The notes below the pieces were generated by a model. The model ran no database searches, was not told the DNA's origin, and was given only the letters and a program-made list of their open reading frames with translations. Of a stretch of 64,000 bases of DNA, positions 7,436 through 16,887 are shown piece by piece. Within the stretch, counting starts at the first letter, position 1; every line of letters starts with the position of its first letter. The stretch lies in NCBI GenBank assembly GCA_031969915.1, contig DALYJJ010000014.1:1-64000 (forward strand). Reading direction: 5' to 3'. This DNA comes from DALYJJ01 sp031969915 (GTDB lineage Bacteria; Acidobacteriota; Terriglobia; Bryobacterales; Bryobacteraceae). The translations under genes were made by a program, and so were the position numbers.

Positions 7436-10034
7436 CTACTCCGAGCGCAACGCGTTCATCGGATCGATCGCCGCCGCGCGCGCGGCGGGCAGAACCGCCG
7501 CCAGCAGCGCGCACGCCGCCAGCGCCCCCGTGGCGATCGAAAGCGCCACCGGGTCCCAGATTTCCACGCCGTAGAGCTGGCCGGATAACAGCCGCCCCGC
7601 GCCAATCGCCAGCGGGATGCCCAGCACGAGCCCCACAGCCACCATCTTGAAGGCGCCCCGGAGCACCAGCCGCACAACGCCCCCGGTGTCTGCGCCCAGC
7701 GCCATCCGCACCCCGATCTCCGGCGTACGCTGCGCCACGCTGTAGGCCGTCACACCGTACAGACCCACCGCCGCCAGCAGCAGCGCCACCGCTCCGAAAC
7801 AGCCCGCCAGCGACGCCACCGCGCGCTGCTGATCGAACACCAGCCGGATCTGCTCGCCCATTGTGCGCACCCGCACCACCGTCAGGTTCCCGTCCACTTC
7901 GGCGAAGGCCTTGCGCAGCATCGGCTCCAACCGCGACGGCGGCAGCGCCGTCCGCAGCATCGCCGCCTCGATGAAATGGGAGCGCGAATCGATCTTGCGG
8001 AGCAACTCCACGTCGTAGTTGGCCCACTGCGCCAGCGGCACGAAAAACATCGGCCGCGCCGGCCGCACCGGGTCGCTGTACTTGGCGTCCCGCACCACGC
8101 CCACAATCCGCCAGGTCTTCGCGTATTGCGGCAGATCGATGCCGAAGGAGCGGCCCAGCGGGTCTTCCTTGTGGGGCTCGAAGAAGCGCTTCACGAATGC
8201 CTCATTCACCGCCGCCACCTGCTCGGACGCGCGCGTGTCGCGCTCCGTGAAGCTGCGCCCGCGCAGCACGGGTTGTCCGACGGTTTCGAAATGCCCTGCA
8301 CTCACGCGATCCCACGACGCCGCGTACTTCTCGCTCAACTCCGCGGGCGGGTGGCCGTCCACGTAGATCAGTTCGCCCCAGTTGTCGGTGAGCGGGTTGT
8401 AGAGCGCGGTGGCGGCGCCGCGCACGCGGGGCGTAGAGCGCCAGGCTCGCCCGCTCAACGCCCGGGATCCCCTGCAGCCGGTCCTGAAGGCTGCGGTACA
8501 GCGCGTCCAGCCGCTCCGGCGCGTACGACGACGGCGGCGGGTTCAGGCTCACGTAGGTGAGCCCCTCCGATCGGAAGCCGAGATCCTGCCTTTGCAGGTT
8601 GCCGAGGCTCCGCGCCAACAGCGCCGCTCCGGCCACCAACACAACTGAGAGCGCCGCCTGCAGCACCAACAGCGCCTTGCGCGCCCGCGTGGAGTGATCC
8701 TTGGTGCTGCGCCCCGCCCCGCGGAGCGCCTCCACCGGATCCCGCTGCGCCGCAAACCACGCCGGCCCCGCGCCGAAGATGACGCCGGTGAGCACGGAGA
8801 GCCCCAGGGCGAAGCCGAGCACCGGCAGGGACGGCGTGGTGCTGAACGGAAGATGCACAGCCTCCGCGAAATACAGCGACGTGAGCCCCGTGATGGCCGC
8901 GTAGGAGACCAGCAGGCCCACCGCACCACCCCCCACCGCGAGCAGCGTGCTCTCCACCAGCGCCTGCCGGATCAACACCGCCCGCGAAGCGCCCATGGCC
9001 AGCCGGATCGACGTCTGCACGCGCCGTCCCATGCCCCGGGCCAGCAGCAAATTGGCCACGTTCGCACACGCGATCAACAGCACCGTGGCGCACACCACCA
9101 GAAGGATCTTCAGGCTCTGGCCGTAATCGTCGCGCATCACGTCGACGCCGTTGCCGGCCGCCACCACGCGGATCTTCTCCTGGCCGATAGTCTTCCTGAT
9201 CTCCACCATCCAGTTGGGCGGGTAGCCGCTTTCGTTCTCGATCCAATGCCGCAACAACGCCGTAAAGCGCTCGTTCATCCCGTTGGTGTTCGCGCCCGGC
9301 TTCAGCCTGCCGATGGCCCGCAGCCACGCCGAGACGGGCTGCCGGAGGATCGAGTCCTGGCCCGTAATCAGCGGCTCCTGCTGCAACGGAATCCAGAGAT
9401 CCGGCGGAAAGGCCCGCAGCGTGTCGCCGAAGAAGCCGGGCGGCGCGACTCCGGCCACCGAGAACGCCTGCCCGTGCACCGCGATCGTCGACCCGATCAC
9501 GCCCGGGTCGCCCCCGAACTGCTCGCGCCACGCGTTGTGGCTCAGCACCACCACGGGCGCAGCCGAGGGCGTGTCGTCCCGCGCCTCGAACAGCCGCCCG
9601 GCATACGGCCGGATGCCGAACACCGTGAAGTAGTTGCCGCTCACGTACTCGGTCCGCATCGCGCGTCCCACCGGGTCCACGCCCGGACGCATCACGCTCA
9701 AGCTGCCCGTGGTGGCCTGAAACGCCGTCACCTGGTCGAACTCGGGTGCCGCCGCGGCGATGCGCTGAAACAGCGGATAGGAGAACATGCTCCAATCCCC
9801 TTGCGGCCCGCCCTGGACGCAGCAGGAATAACCGCCGCCGATCCGGTAGAGACTGGCCGGGTCGGTCACCGGCAACGAACGCAGCATCACGTCGTGCATC
9901 AGGGAGAAGATCGCCGTCGTCCCGCCGATCCCCAGGGCCAGCGTGAGCACCGCCGCGCCGGCGAAGGCCGGGGCGTGACGAAATTGGCGGAGCGCGTACA
10001 GCGCATCCGAGGTCAGGCGCGAGAATGGCTTCAC
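7436..10034 (-). CDS. ADOP-type ABC transporter permease (apparent frameshift)
   Basis: This looks like an acidobacterial duplicated orphan permease: a MacB-like protein with two copies of the (TM + large periplasmic MacB domain + FtsX three-TM) unit and no linked ATPase. The N-terminal unit (SDALYALRQFRHAP, VLTLALGIGGTTAIFSLM) and central FtsX segment (LLIACANVANLLLARGMG) are in one frame. The last 325 residues (ATALYNPLTDNWGELIYVDG ... AARAAAIDPMNALRSE) are in another. The switch lies near the GGGG run at 8427-8430: removing one base there joins ...ASLALYA to RVRGAATALYNP. It is either a real 1-base insertion or an assembly error. A GTG at 10034 is the likely start; the joined product is about 865 residues. 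Substrate unknown. Confidence 0.85.
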
Positions 10035-10101
10035 AGCAACGAATACGGCGCCGGCGGCCCTGAGTTTCGACAAAATTGCCCAAGTGTTACCCTGACCAGT
10101 G

Positions 10102-10569
10102 ATGCAGCTCTCAGAGATCTTCCTCGGCCTTGGACAGGAGGCGCTCCCCCAGCTTCTGCGCTCCATCTCCATGGGGAAGCTCCGCACCTACCAGCTTTTC
10201 GACATCGTGAAGACGCGCGCGCACCTCGGTAAGCTGAATTCCGAGAACCTGCGCAAGGCCGCTCCGCGCCTCTGGACGCGCCTCGAGGCGCGCGAGGACG
10301 AGCTCGCGCAGGACCTCGCCCAGGCCATTCTGGTCTCGCACCTCGAGATGATCGTCCAGGTGCTCAATTTCCTGGGCGTGCCCCACGAGGAAGGGTTCTT
10401 TGCCAAGGACATGGATGCCCGGCAGTACCTCACCGAGGGCTGGCGCGAGCGCGCCTACGAAGAGTTCCGCGAGAAATGGCCGGAGGCGGTGCTCCTGTTC
10501 TACCTGAACCACCTGGCCGCTGAGATGTCCAAGGACGCCGTGTTCTTCGCCGGCGCGGCCAAGGCGTAG
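10102..10569 (+). CDS. conserved hypothetical protein
   Basis: A 155-residue protein, soluble and mostly helical by composition, with no signal peptide or membrane segment and no catalytic motif I recognise. Segments include SISMGKLRTYQLFDIVKTRAH, LVSHLEMIVQVLNFLGVPHEEGFF and WPEAVLLFYLNHLAAEM. The start is the ATG at 10102, or a GTG one codon earlier. It lies 33 bases upstream of pheS on the same strand, so it may share that transcript. I do not recognise a family; it may be an acidobacterial lineage protein. Confidence 0.75.
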   Translation: MQLSEIFLGLGQEALPQLLRSISMGKLRTYQLFDIVKTRAHLGKLNSENLRKAAPRLWTRLEAREDELAQDLAQAILVSHLEMIVQVLNFLGVPHEEGFFAKDMDARQYLTEGWRERAYEEFREKWPEAVLLFYLNHLAAEMSKDAVFFAGAAKA

Positions 10570-10602
10570 CCCGCGTCTTACAATAGTCGTTTACCTACTC
10601 TC

Positions 10603-11640
10603 ATGCTCGAATCACAGTTGTCGGCGCTCGCGGAGTCGGCGCTCGCGCGCATCGGCTCCTCGGCGTCGCTCGAAGAATTGGAAGCGGTCCGGATCGAAGT
10701 GCTCGGGCGCAAAGGCGCCCTCGCCGCCGCCAGCAAGGAACTGGGCAAGCTCGCCCCGGAGGAGCGCGCCCGCGCCGGCAAGCTGCTGAACGGCGCCAAG
10801 CAGAGCGTCGAAGCCGCCCTTGAAAGCCGCAAGAACGCCTTCGAAAGGGCCGCCCTCGATGCCCGGCTCGCCTCCGAGTGGATCGATCTCACCGAGCCGG
10901 CTCCCGGCGCCCGGCCCGGCGCCATCCACCCCGTCACCCAGATCCAGCGCGAGATCGAGGACCTCTTCGTCTCCATGGGCTTCGCCGTGCTCGACGGCCC
11001 GGAGGTGGAAACCGAGTGGCATAACTTCGACGCGCTGAACATCCCGGCCACCCACCCCGCGCGCGACGCCCAGGATACCTTCTGGTTGGAAGGCGGCCAC
11101 GTCCTGCGCACTCATACTTCCCCGGTCCAGGTCCGCGGCATGCTGACGCTCGGCCCCCCGTTGCGCATGATCGCCCCGGGGCGCGTCTTCCGCAACGAAG
11201 AAGTCGACGCGTCGCACGAGCACACCTTCTACCAGTTGGAAGGCATGATGGTGGACCGCGACGTCTCCGTCGGCCACCTGATCTACTTCATGAAGACCCT
11301 GCTCAGCGCCATCTTCCATCGCGAAGTCACCGTGCGGCTGCGGCCCGGCTTCTTCCCCTTCGTCGAGCCGGGCTTCGAACTCGACATCCAATGCTTGATC
11401 TGCGGCGGCCCCGGCTGCCCGGTCTGCAAGCAGAGCGGCTGGGTGGAACTGCTGCCCTGCGGTCTGGTGAACCCGAACGTCCTTCGCTTCGGCGGGATCG
11501 ATCCGGAGGAGTGGAACGGCTTCGCCTTCGGTCTCGGGCTCACCCGCCTGGTGATGATGAAGTACGGCATCGACGACATCCGCCAGTTGCAGGGCGGCGA
11601 CCTGCGGTTCCTCAGCCAGTTCGGCGGAGGACGCGCATGA
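10603..11640 (+). CDS. pheS: phenylalanine--tRNA ligase alpha subunit
   Basis: This is the catalytic subunit of the (alpha-beta)2 enzyme that charges tRNA-Phe. At 345 residues it matches the bacterial form: an N-terminal coiled coil of about 85 residues that contacts tRNA, then the class II core with motif 1 region (HPVTQIQREIEDLF), motif 2 (EHTFYQLEGMMVD) and motif 3 (GFAFGLGLTRLVMMKYGIDDIR). ALNIPATHPARDAQDTFW and the four-Cys CLICGGPGCPVCKQSGW segment are also typical. The stop overlaps the pheT start as ATGA (11637-11640), so the pair is coupled. Confidence 0.97.
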   Translation: MLESQLSALAESALARIGSSASLEELEAVRIEVLGRKGALAAASKELGKLAPEERARAGKLLNGAKQSVEAALESRKNAFERAALDARLASEWIDLTEPAPGARPGAIHPVTQIQREIEDLFVSMGFAVLDGPEVETEWHNFDALNIPATHPARDAQDTFWLEGGHVLRTHTSPVQVRGMLTLGPPLRMIAPGRVFRNEEVDASHEHTFYQLEGMMVDRDVSVGHLIYFMKTLLSAIFHREVTVRLRPGFFPFVEPGFELDIQCLICGGPGCPVCKQSGWVELLPCGLVNPNVLRFGGIDPEEWNGFAFGLGLTRLVMMKYGIDDIRQLQGGDLRFLSQFGGGRA

Positions 11641-13961
11641 AGTTCTCCTACAACTGGATTCGCGAACTCGTCGACGGACTCGATACGCCGCCCGAAGAAC
11701 TGAGCCGCCTGATCACCATGAAGACCGCCGAAAGCGAAGGCGTCGAGCGCGTGGGTGCGTTCCTCGATGCCGTCTGCCCGGCGCGCGTGGTGAGCGTCGA
11801 GCCCATCGAGAACAGCCACAACGTGAAGGCCGTGGTGGAAACGGAGCGCTACGGCCGGAAGACCGTCGTGTGCGGCGCTCCCAACTGCAAGCCGGGTGTG
11901 CTAACCGCCTATGTGCCCGCCGGCGTCGCTCTCGACAACGGCAAGGCGATCCGCAAGGCCGTCATCGCGGGCGTCGAAAGCGACGGGATGCTCGCCAGCG
12001 GCTCGGAGCTCGGTGTCAATCGCGACCATGAGGGGATCGTCGAACTCGGCCCCGGAGCACTCGATCGGCTGCGCCCCGATGCGGTCATCGAAATCGACAA
12101 CAAGAGCATCACCCACCGGCCCGATCTGTGGGGCCATCACGGCATGGCGCGCGAAGTCGCGGCCTTCACCGGGTGCGCGCTGCGCGAACCCGTCGACCCG
12201 GGAAGCCTCCCCGCCGGCCCTGCTCCCATCGATGTCCGCATTGAAGACTTCGACCTCTGCCCGCGCTACTGCGCCCTGGTCTTCGAGAACGCCACCGTTC
12301 AGCCCTCGCCCCTCTGGCTCCAACACCGCCTCGAGGCCATCGGCCTGAACCCCATCAATAACGTCGTCGACGTCACCAACTACGTGATGGCGGAGATCGC
12401 GCAGCCCATGCACGCCTTCGATGCCGATCGTCTGAAGGGTGGGATCGTCGTCCGCGCCGCGCGGCCCAAGGAGTACGTCCACGCCCTGAACGGCGAAACC
12501 TACGAGTGCGACGAAACCAACCTGCTCATCGCCGACCAGGCGGGCGCCGTCGCCATCGGCGGCGTGATCGGCGGTATGGAGAGCGCCATCGGCCCGGGCA
12601 CCACGCGGATCGTGCTCGAAAGCGCGAACTTCAACGCGGCGAGCATCCGCAAGACCTCCGCGAAGCTCAGGCTGCGCACCGACGCCTCCATGCGCTTTGA
12701 GAAAGCCCAGGACCCGAGCAATACCGTGCGCGGCCTCGCACGCGCCGTGGAGTTGCTTGCCGTCGTTTCCCCCGGCATCCGCCTGGTGGGCGGCCTGGCC
12801 GACTGCAGGCGCGACACTCCGCTGCCCGCGCCCATCGATCTGCCCCTCGCCTGGCTCTACCGCAAGCTGGGCCGCGAAGTGCCGCGCGAGGAAGTGGTGC
12901 GCATCCTCGAGAGCCTGCAATTCGGCGTCTCCGAGCCCGCGCCCGGCGTCCTGCGGGTCACCGTTCCAAGCTGGCGTGCCACCAAGGACGTGAGCATCAA
13001 GGACGACCTCGTGGAAGAGGTCGGCCGCATGATCGGCTACGCCTCGATTCCGCTCACCGCGCCGCTCGTTCCCGCCGCCGTGCCCCCCGGAAGCCCCGAA
13101 CGCGAGTATCACCACGAGATTCGCGAGAAGGCCGCCGCCCAGGGTTTCACCGAGGTCTACAACTATTCGTTCCTCAGTGAGGAAGCCGTAGCCGCCTTCG
13201 GCTGGACGCCCGATGAGCATGTGCGCGTCACGAATCCCATCGCCTCGGATCAGACGCTGATGCGCAAGAGCCTGCTGCCCGGGATCCGCAAGAACCTCCT
13301 CGAAAACGCCCGCCATTTCGACGAGTTCCGGCTGTTTGAGATCGGCCGCGAGATCCACAAGCGGGATGGCTCCCTGCCCGAGGAAGTGCCGTACCTGGCC
13401 GCCGCGATGTTCACCCGCGGAAGCGGCGAAGCGCAGTTGTTCGAGTTGAAGCGGCTCGCCGAGTGCCTCTGGCCCGGCTGCGTCGTGCGGCCCGCCGCCG
13501 CCGACCCCTGGGAGCATCCCGCGCGCGCGGCCCAGGTCTCCTGGCAGGGCGCTGCCGTCGGGCGTCTCTTTGAGTTTCATCCCACGATGATCGAGGGCGG
13601 CCGCGGCGCCGTCCTCTCCGTGAACCTGGCCGAGTCCATCGCGCGCCGGCCCGCGGCGGCCCGCTATCAGCCGCTGCGCCGCTACCCCGCGAGCGAGTTC
13701 GACCTCTCCGTGGTGACGCCCGAACGCGCGCTCGCGGGCGATATCGAGCGGCGGCTCCGGGAACTCGCCGCCCCCGATCTGGTCGCGCTTCGCTTTGTCA
13801 TGAAGTATTCCGGCCCCCCGCTTCCGGAGGGCGCCAAGAGCGTGTCGTTCCGCCTCACCGTAGGCGCGCCGGACCGCACCCTGTCCGCCGAGGACGTTAC
13901 CGCCATCCGCGCGCGCATCATCGAAGGCATGCGCGCGGCCGGCTACGAACTGCGCATCTAG
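11637..13961 (+). CDS. pheT: phenylalanine--tRNA ligase beta subunit
   Basis: A 774-residue structural and editing subunit of PheRS. Domains in order: short N-terminal region (KFSYNWIRELVDGL), an EMAP/OB tRNA-binding domain at about 40-150 (VCPARVVSVEPIENSHNVKA, VCGAPNCKPG), B3/B4 editing domain at about 205-400 (NVVDVTNYVMAEIAQPMHAFDAD), B5, the catalytic-like domain, and a C-terminal FDX-ACB anticodon-binding domain at about 680-774 (RRYPASEFDLSVV). The start is the ATG at 11637, overlapping the pheS stop; the frame is open further upstream but that sequence is inside pheS. Confidence 0.97.
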   Translation: MKFSYNWIRELVDGLDTPPEELSRLITMKTAESEGVERVGAFLDAVCPARVVSVEPIENSHNVKAVVETERYGRKTVVCGAPNCKPGVLTAYVPAGVALDNGKAIRKAVIAGVESDGMLASGSELGVNRDHEGIVELGPGALDRLRPDAVIEIDNKSITHRPDLWGHHGMAREVAAFTGCALREPVDPGSLPAGPAPIDVRIEDFDLCPRYCALVFENATVQPSPLWLQHRLEAIGLNPINNVVDVTNYVMAEIAQPMHAFDADRLKGGIVVRAARPKEYVHALNGETYECDETNLLIADQAGAVAIGGVIGGMESAIGPGTTRIVLESANFNAASIRKTSAKLRLRTDASMRFEKAQDPSNTVRGLARAVELLAVVSPGIRLVGGLADCRRDTPLPAPIDLPLAWLYRKLGREVPREEVVRILESLQFGVSEPAPGVLRVTVPSWRATKDVSIKDDLVEEVGRMIGYASIPLTAPLVPAAVPPGSPEREYHHEIREKAAAQGFTEVYNYSFLSEEAVAAFGWTPDEHVRVTNPIASDQTLMRKSLLPGIRKNLLENARHFDEFRLFEIGREIHKRDGSLPEEVPYLAAAMFTRGSGEAQLFELKRLAECLWPGCVVRPAAADPWEHPARAAQVSWQGAAVGRLFEFHPTMIEGGRGAVLSVNLAESIARRPAAARYQPLRRYPASEFDLSVVTPERALAGDIERRLRELAAPDLVALRFVMKYSGPPLPEGAKSVSFRLTVGAPDRTLSAEDVTAIRARIIEGMRAAGYELRI

Positions 13962-13975
13962 AAGGAGGGCGCGCC

Positions 13976-14455
13976 GTGGAACTCACCCGCATCATGGACA
14001 TCATCGTGTCGTCGACGCCCGCCGACTGGCACGTCATGGACATCAAGAAGTCCGCCGCGAAATCGCATGTCTACACCGCCGTCTACGTGCCCATCGCCTC
14101 GATCACGATCCAGTGGGACCGCGAGCTGAACTCAAAGTACAAGGCCCCCTGGACCGTCCGGTTTGAAGATAGCGAGGCCGCCGCCGCCATGGCCGAAGTG
14201 TTCTACAACGGCGCGCTCGTGTTTCGCGACCTGTACGCGGATGTCGACGGCGCCCGTTGCTTCCTCCCCATCCCCATTCCCCGAATGGTGAACGGCCAGC
14301 CGGTCTTTGCCGTGCCCATCCGGCGCGCCGTGTGGATCCAGTTGCTCGACACGCTTACCCGCGGCGCCACGGAGTTTGACGATTACTTCCAGCAAGCCGG
14401 CTTCTCCGCGGTGGAGGAGCCGTGGCCAGTCTTTTCCAACTGGAAGCCGGAGTAG
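13976..14455 (+). CDS. hypothetical protein
   Basis: A 159-residue soluble protein with no signal peptide or membrane segment, starting at GTG 13976 with a strong Shine-Dalgarno (GAAGGAGG at 13961-13968). It follows the pheT stop by 14 bases, so it is likely the last gene of the pheST transcript. The sequence has mixed alpha/beta composition with aromatic-rich stretches (TADWHVMDIKK, FRDLYADVDGARCFLPIPIP). I recognise no family or active site. Confidence 0.8.
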   Translation: MELTRIMDIIVSSTPADWHVMDIKKSAAKSHVYTAVYVPIASITIQWDRELNSKYKAPWTVRFEDSEAAAAMAEVFYNGALVFRDLYADVDGARCFLPIPIPRMVNGQPVFAVPIRRAVWIQLLDTLTRGATEFDDYFQQAGFSAVEEPWPVFSNWKPE

Positions 14456-14457
14456 CT

Positions 14458-14670
14458 TCAGCCGCGCCGGCGCTTGCGCTCGATGCGCTCAATGATGCGC
14501 CCCGTGATCAGCAGGAGAATCGGGACGATCAACCAGTAGCGGTTGTAGAGCAGCCCGGTGAATCCGATCACCGCCAGCGAGAGTACGGCCGCGAGGGTGA
14601 ACAGCAGCCGCCACTTCGACATGACGGCCCGCGGCCGCTCCTCCCGGTACTCCCCATCCACAATCGCCAT
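14458..14670 (-). CDS. small two-helix membrane protein
   Basis: A 70-residue protein with two hydrophobic segments (LLFTLAAVLSLAVIGFTGLLY and YWLIVPILLLITGRII) followed by a strongly basic tail (ERIERKRRRG). The hydrophobic pattern and tight fit between neighbours support it being real. It ends 2 bases from the convergent hypothetical gene and may be cotranscribed with the membrane protein immediately upstream on the minus strand. No function assigned. Confidence 0.6.
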   Translation of the reverse strand: MAIVDGEYREERPRAVMSKWRLLFTLAAVLSLAVIGFTGLLYNRYWLIVPILLLITGRIIERIERKRRRG

Positions 14671-14697
14671 CCCTCTATTAATACAGGAAAACCGGTT

Positions 14698-15033
14698 TCA
14701 TCTTCGGAGGGAAAAGAAGGTCGCCAGGCCCAGCAAGGCGAACAGGAACCACGCCGCCGGGTCGTGCAGAGCGCGCATCGGGTTCCGCCCGGCGTACACC
14801 ACCGCAAAGGCCAGCAGCGAAAGGTTGGCGAAAAGGCTCGCGTACCGGATCCCGGGGCGGCGGTATTCCGCACGCAGCAGGTTCAACAGCCCGCCGTAAA
14901 TCAGCGCCAGGCCCCCGGTGAAAAACCACAGTGCCGCGTCCGTCGCCGACTTGTAGGCCTGGAACGTAACCGCACAGTGGACCATCCCAAGCACCACGAT
15001 CCCCCACCCGATCACCGAATCGAAGCGTTTCAC
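14698..15033 (-). CDS. small four-helix membrane protein
   Basis: A 111-residue protein with about four membrane helices (GWGIVVLGMVHCAVTF, ALWFFTGGLALIYGGLLNLL, YASLFANLSLLAFAVVYAG, AAWFLFALLGLATFFSL). I place the start at GTG 15033 because upstream codons in the open frame translate the REP hairpin. The HCAVTF...GGLALIYGGLLNL pattern recalls small uncharacterised membrane proteins of the DoxX size class, but I cannot assign it. It diverges from the ECF sigma gene across a 150-bp region filled mostly by the hairpin. Confidence 0.65.
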   Translation of the reverse strand: MKRFDSVIGWGIVVLGMVHCAVTFQAYKSATDAALWFFTGGLALIYGGLLNLLRAEYRRPGIRYASLFANLSLLAFAVVYAGRNPMRALHDPAAWFLFALLGLATFFSLRR

Positions 15034-15046
15034 AAGCCTCTCGCAA

Positions 15047-15126
15047 AAACCGGGGACGGACGAGACGTTCCCTGGGTTTTTCCCACAACCGGACAAACCC
15101 GGGAACGTCTCGTCCGTCCCCGGTTT
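15047..15126. repeat. REP-pair (BIME-like) long hairpin
   Basis: Positions 15047-15072 and 15101-15126 are perfect 26-bp inverted repeats, each carrying the core GGGGACGGACGAGACGTT. The 28-base loop holds a further imperfect pairing (TGGGTTTTT against AAACCCG). The same 26-mer occurs next to the RAYT transposase gene (57578-57603 exact, 58352-58377 with one mismatch), so this is a dispersed member of that family. It occupies the shared upstream region of two divergent genes. Confidence 0.93.
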
Positions 15127-15183
15127 CAGATTCCTCTCAACACTCTGACGACTTGTCTCGTATAAAAGTTCGAAAGCGGCACG

Positions 15184-15732
15184 ATGGAAGACGTGATCGC
15201 GGCCGCCGCGGGCTTGATGAAAGGGCGCGTGGAGCCGCTGGACTTCGAAATTCTGGTGAACCGGTACGAGCGGCCCGTCCTGCGCACCGCCTGGCGCCTC
15301 CTCGGCAACCTCGAGGACGCCCAGGACGCCGCCCAGGAGGTCTTCTTGCGCCTGCATCGCAACCTCCGGCAGTTCGAATCCGCCGAGGCCGCCGGACCGT
15401 GGATCTATCGCGTGACGGTCAACGTCTGCTACGACCTCGGCCGTAAGCGCCGCCGGTTCGTCCCGCTCGCAGACGGCTTCGACCCGCCCGACGTCGCCTC
15501 CGCCGCCGACCAGCGTCTGGAGGCCGAACAACGCCGCCGGGCGGTGATGCAGGGCCTTGCGCGCCTGCCGGAACGCGAACGCGCCGCCGTCGTATTGCGT
15601 GAAATCGAAGGGCTCACCACCCAGGAGGTGGCCGCGATCATGGGAATCACCGAGGACACCGTGCGATCGCAAGTCGCCAGCGGCCGCGGCAAATTGCGCA
15701 AGTTCGCCGAAAGACTCTGGAGGCGGTCATGA
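15184..15732 (+). CDS. ECF-type RNA polymerase sigma factor
   Basis: A 182-residue sigma-70 family protein with only regions 2 and 4. Region 2 is at about 22-92 (FEILVNRYERPVLRTAWRLL, DAQDAAQEVFLRLHRNL, WIYRVTVNVCYDLGRKRRR) and region 4 at about 120-178 (LARLPERERAAVVLREIEGL, TQEVAAIMGITEDTVRSQV). It directs RNA polymerase to a small regulon. It overlaps the next gene as ATGA, and that gene encodes a membrane protein of anti-sigma layout. TATAAA at 15161-15166 might be a promoter element, just downstream of the REP hairpin. Confidence 0.93.
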   Translation: MEDVIAAAAGLMKGRVEPLDFEILVNRYERPVLRTAWRLLGNLEDAQDAAQEVFLRLHRNLRQFESAEAAGPWIYRVTVNVCYDLGRKRRRFVPLADGFDPPDVASAADQRLEAEQRRRAVMQGLARLPERERAAVVLREIEGLTTQEVAAIMGITEDTVRSQVASGRGKLRKFAERLWRRS

Positions 15733-16139
15733 ACGAACACGACCTGGACCGCGTGTTGGCGGAACTGGCGGCCGAAGAGCCGCCCGAGGAAGCTCTCGCC
15801 CAGGTGCGCGTCCGCGTGCGGTCCCGTGTCCGCGCCGCGCGTGTGGCCTGGAGGTGGGCAACGGCGGCAGCGGCGGCGTGTGTCGCGATCGCCGCGGCGG
15901 TGCTATGGACTCGCCCTGTGCCGCGTTCCCTCGCCCCGCCTAAAGCCGCGCGCGCCGCCATTGCGCCCGCGCCCCAGCCGGTCCTGCCGGACTACCGCCG
16001 GCCGGCCGCCGCGCGCCCCGCGAAGCCCCCCCGGCGGCGGGTGCCCGTCATCGAGCCGCTGACCGTGAAGCTCGTCACCGCCGACCCGGACGTCATCGTG
16101 TACTGGATTGTGGATGGAACGAAGGGAGACACCGAATGA
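15729..16139 (+). CDS. single-pass membrane protein, putative anti-sigma factor
   Basis: A 136-residue protein: an acidic N-terminal region (about 1-30, DLDRVLAELAAEEPPEEAL), one membrane helix at about 41-60, then a Pro/Ala/Arg-rich external part. The layout and its ATGA overlap with the ECF sigma gene are what one expects of a membrane-bound anti-sigma factor. There is no HxxxCxxC zinc motif, so it is not a standard ZAS protein. The role is inferred from context. Confidence 0.7.
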   Translation: MNEHDLDRVLAELAAEEPPEEALAQVRVRVRSRVRAARVAWRWATAAAAACVAIAAAVLWTRPVPRSLAPPKAARAAIAPAPQPVLPDYRRPAAARPAKPPRRRVPVIEPLTVKLVTADPDVIVYWIVDGTKGDTE

Positions 16140-16864
16140 AGCGATTACTGCCGATCCTGCTGCTGGCAAGCGCCGTTGCCTTCGCGCAGCCGGTTCGCAA
16201 GATTTTTGAAATCAAGAACGCCGACGTGAATCGTCTCGCGAAAATCCTGAGCATCTTCGACGCCCGCCTGATGGTCGATGAGAACCTCAAGATCATCTCG
16301 GCGCAGGGCGACCAGGCCAGTATCTCCGCCCTCGAAGAAGCCATCAAGCGATTCGATGTGCCGCCGCCGCCCGAGAAGAACATCGAGATCACCGTGCATC
16401 TCGTGTATGCCACTCAACAGCCGGGCGCGACGAAGCTGCCCGCCGGCCTTGAGCCCGTGGCCAAACAACTGCGCGCCATCTTCCCCTTTCAGACCTACAC
16501 GCTCCTCGATACCCACCTGGTGCGCACCCGCGACGGCCGCGACGCGAGAGCTAATGGGGCGCTGCGGGTGCCCGGACAACCGGATGGCGTAGCGGGCACC
16601 GTGCAACTCGGCATCCGCCGGGCTGCGGTGAGTGCCCTGGAGAAGGCAAACGTCATCCGCATCGATGCTTTCGAACTGATCCTGCAAGTGCCGACCCGCC
16701 AGTCCACCGACGAAAAAGGGCGCCCCTACTGGCAATTCGATCGCGCCGATATCTCCGCCAGCGTCGACGTCCCCGAGGGCAAACGCACCGTCGTCGGCAA
16801 AGCCACCGTCCAAAACACCGAAACCGCGATCTTCGCCGTCCTCGACGCGCGCGTCGTCGAGTGA
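16136..16864 (+). CDS. exported protein with secretin N-domain-like region
   Basis: A 242-residue protein with a Sec signal peptide (KRLLPILLLASAVAFA, cleavage about residue 17). Residues 22-75 (KIFEIKNADVNRLAKILSIFD ... ISALEEAIKRFDVP) match the pattern of secretin/TonB short N-domains, in which a beta-alpha-beta unit ends in a helix and a 'FDVP' turn. The remainder is beta-rich with no recognised domain. Its start overlaps the anti-sigma-like gene stop (ATGA 16136-16139), so it is the third gene of the sigma operon and may be a periplasmic sensor or target. Not a full secretin: the pore domain is absent. Confidence 0.75.
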   Translation: MKRLLPILLLASAVAFAQPVRKIFEIKNADVNRLAKILSIFDARLMVDENLKIISAQGDQASISALEEAIKRFDVPPPPEKNIEITVHLVYATQQPGATKLPAGLEPVAKQLRAIFPFQTYTLLDTHLVRTRDGRDARANGALRVPGQPDGVAGTVQLGIRRAAVSALEKANVIRIDAFELILQVPTRQSTDEKGRPYWQFDRADISASVDVPEGKRTVVGKATVQNTETAIFAVLDARVVE

Positions 16865-16887
16865 CCCGCGCGATATACTGACGCCGG

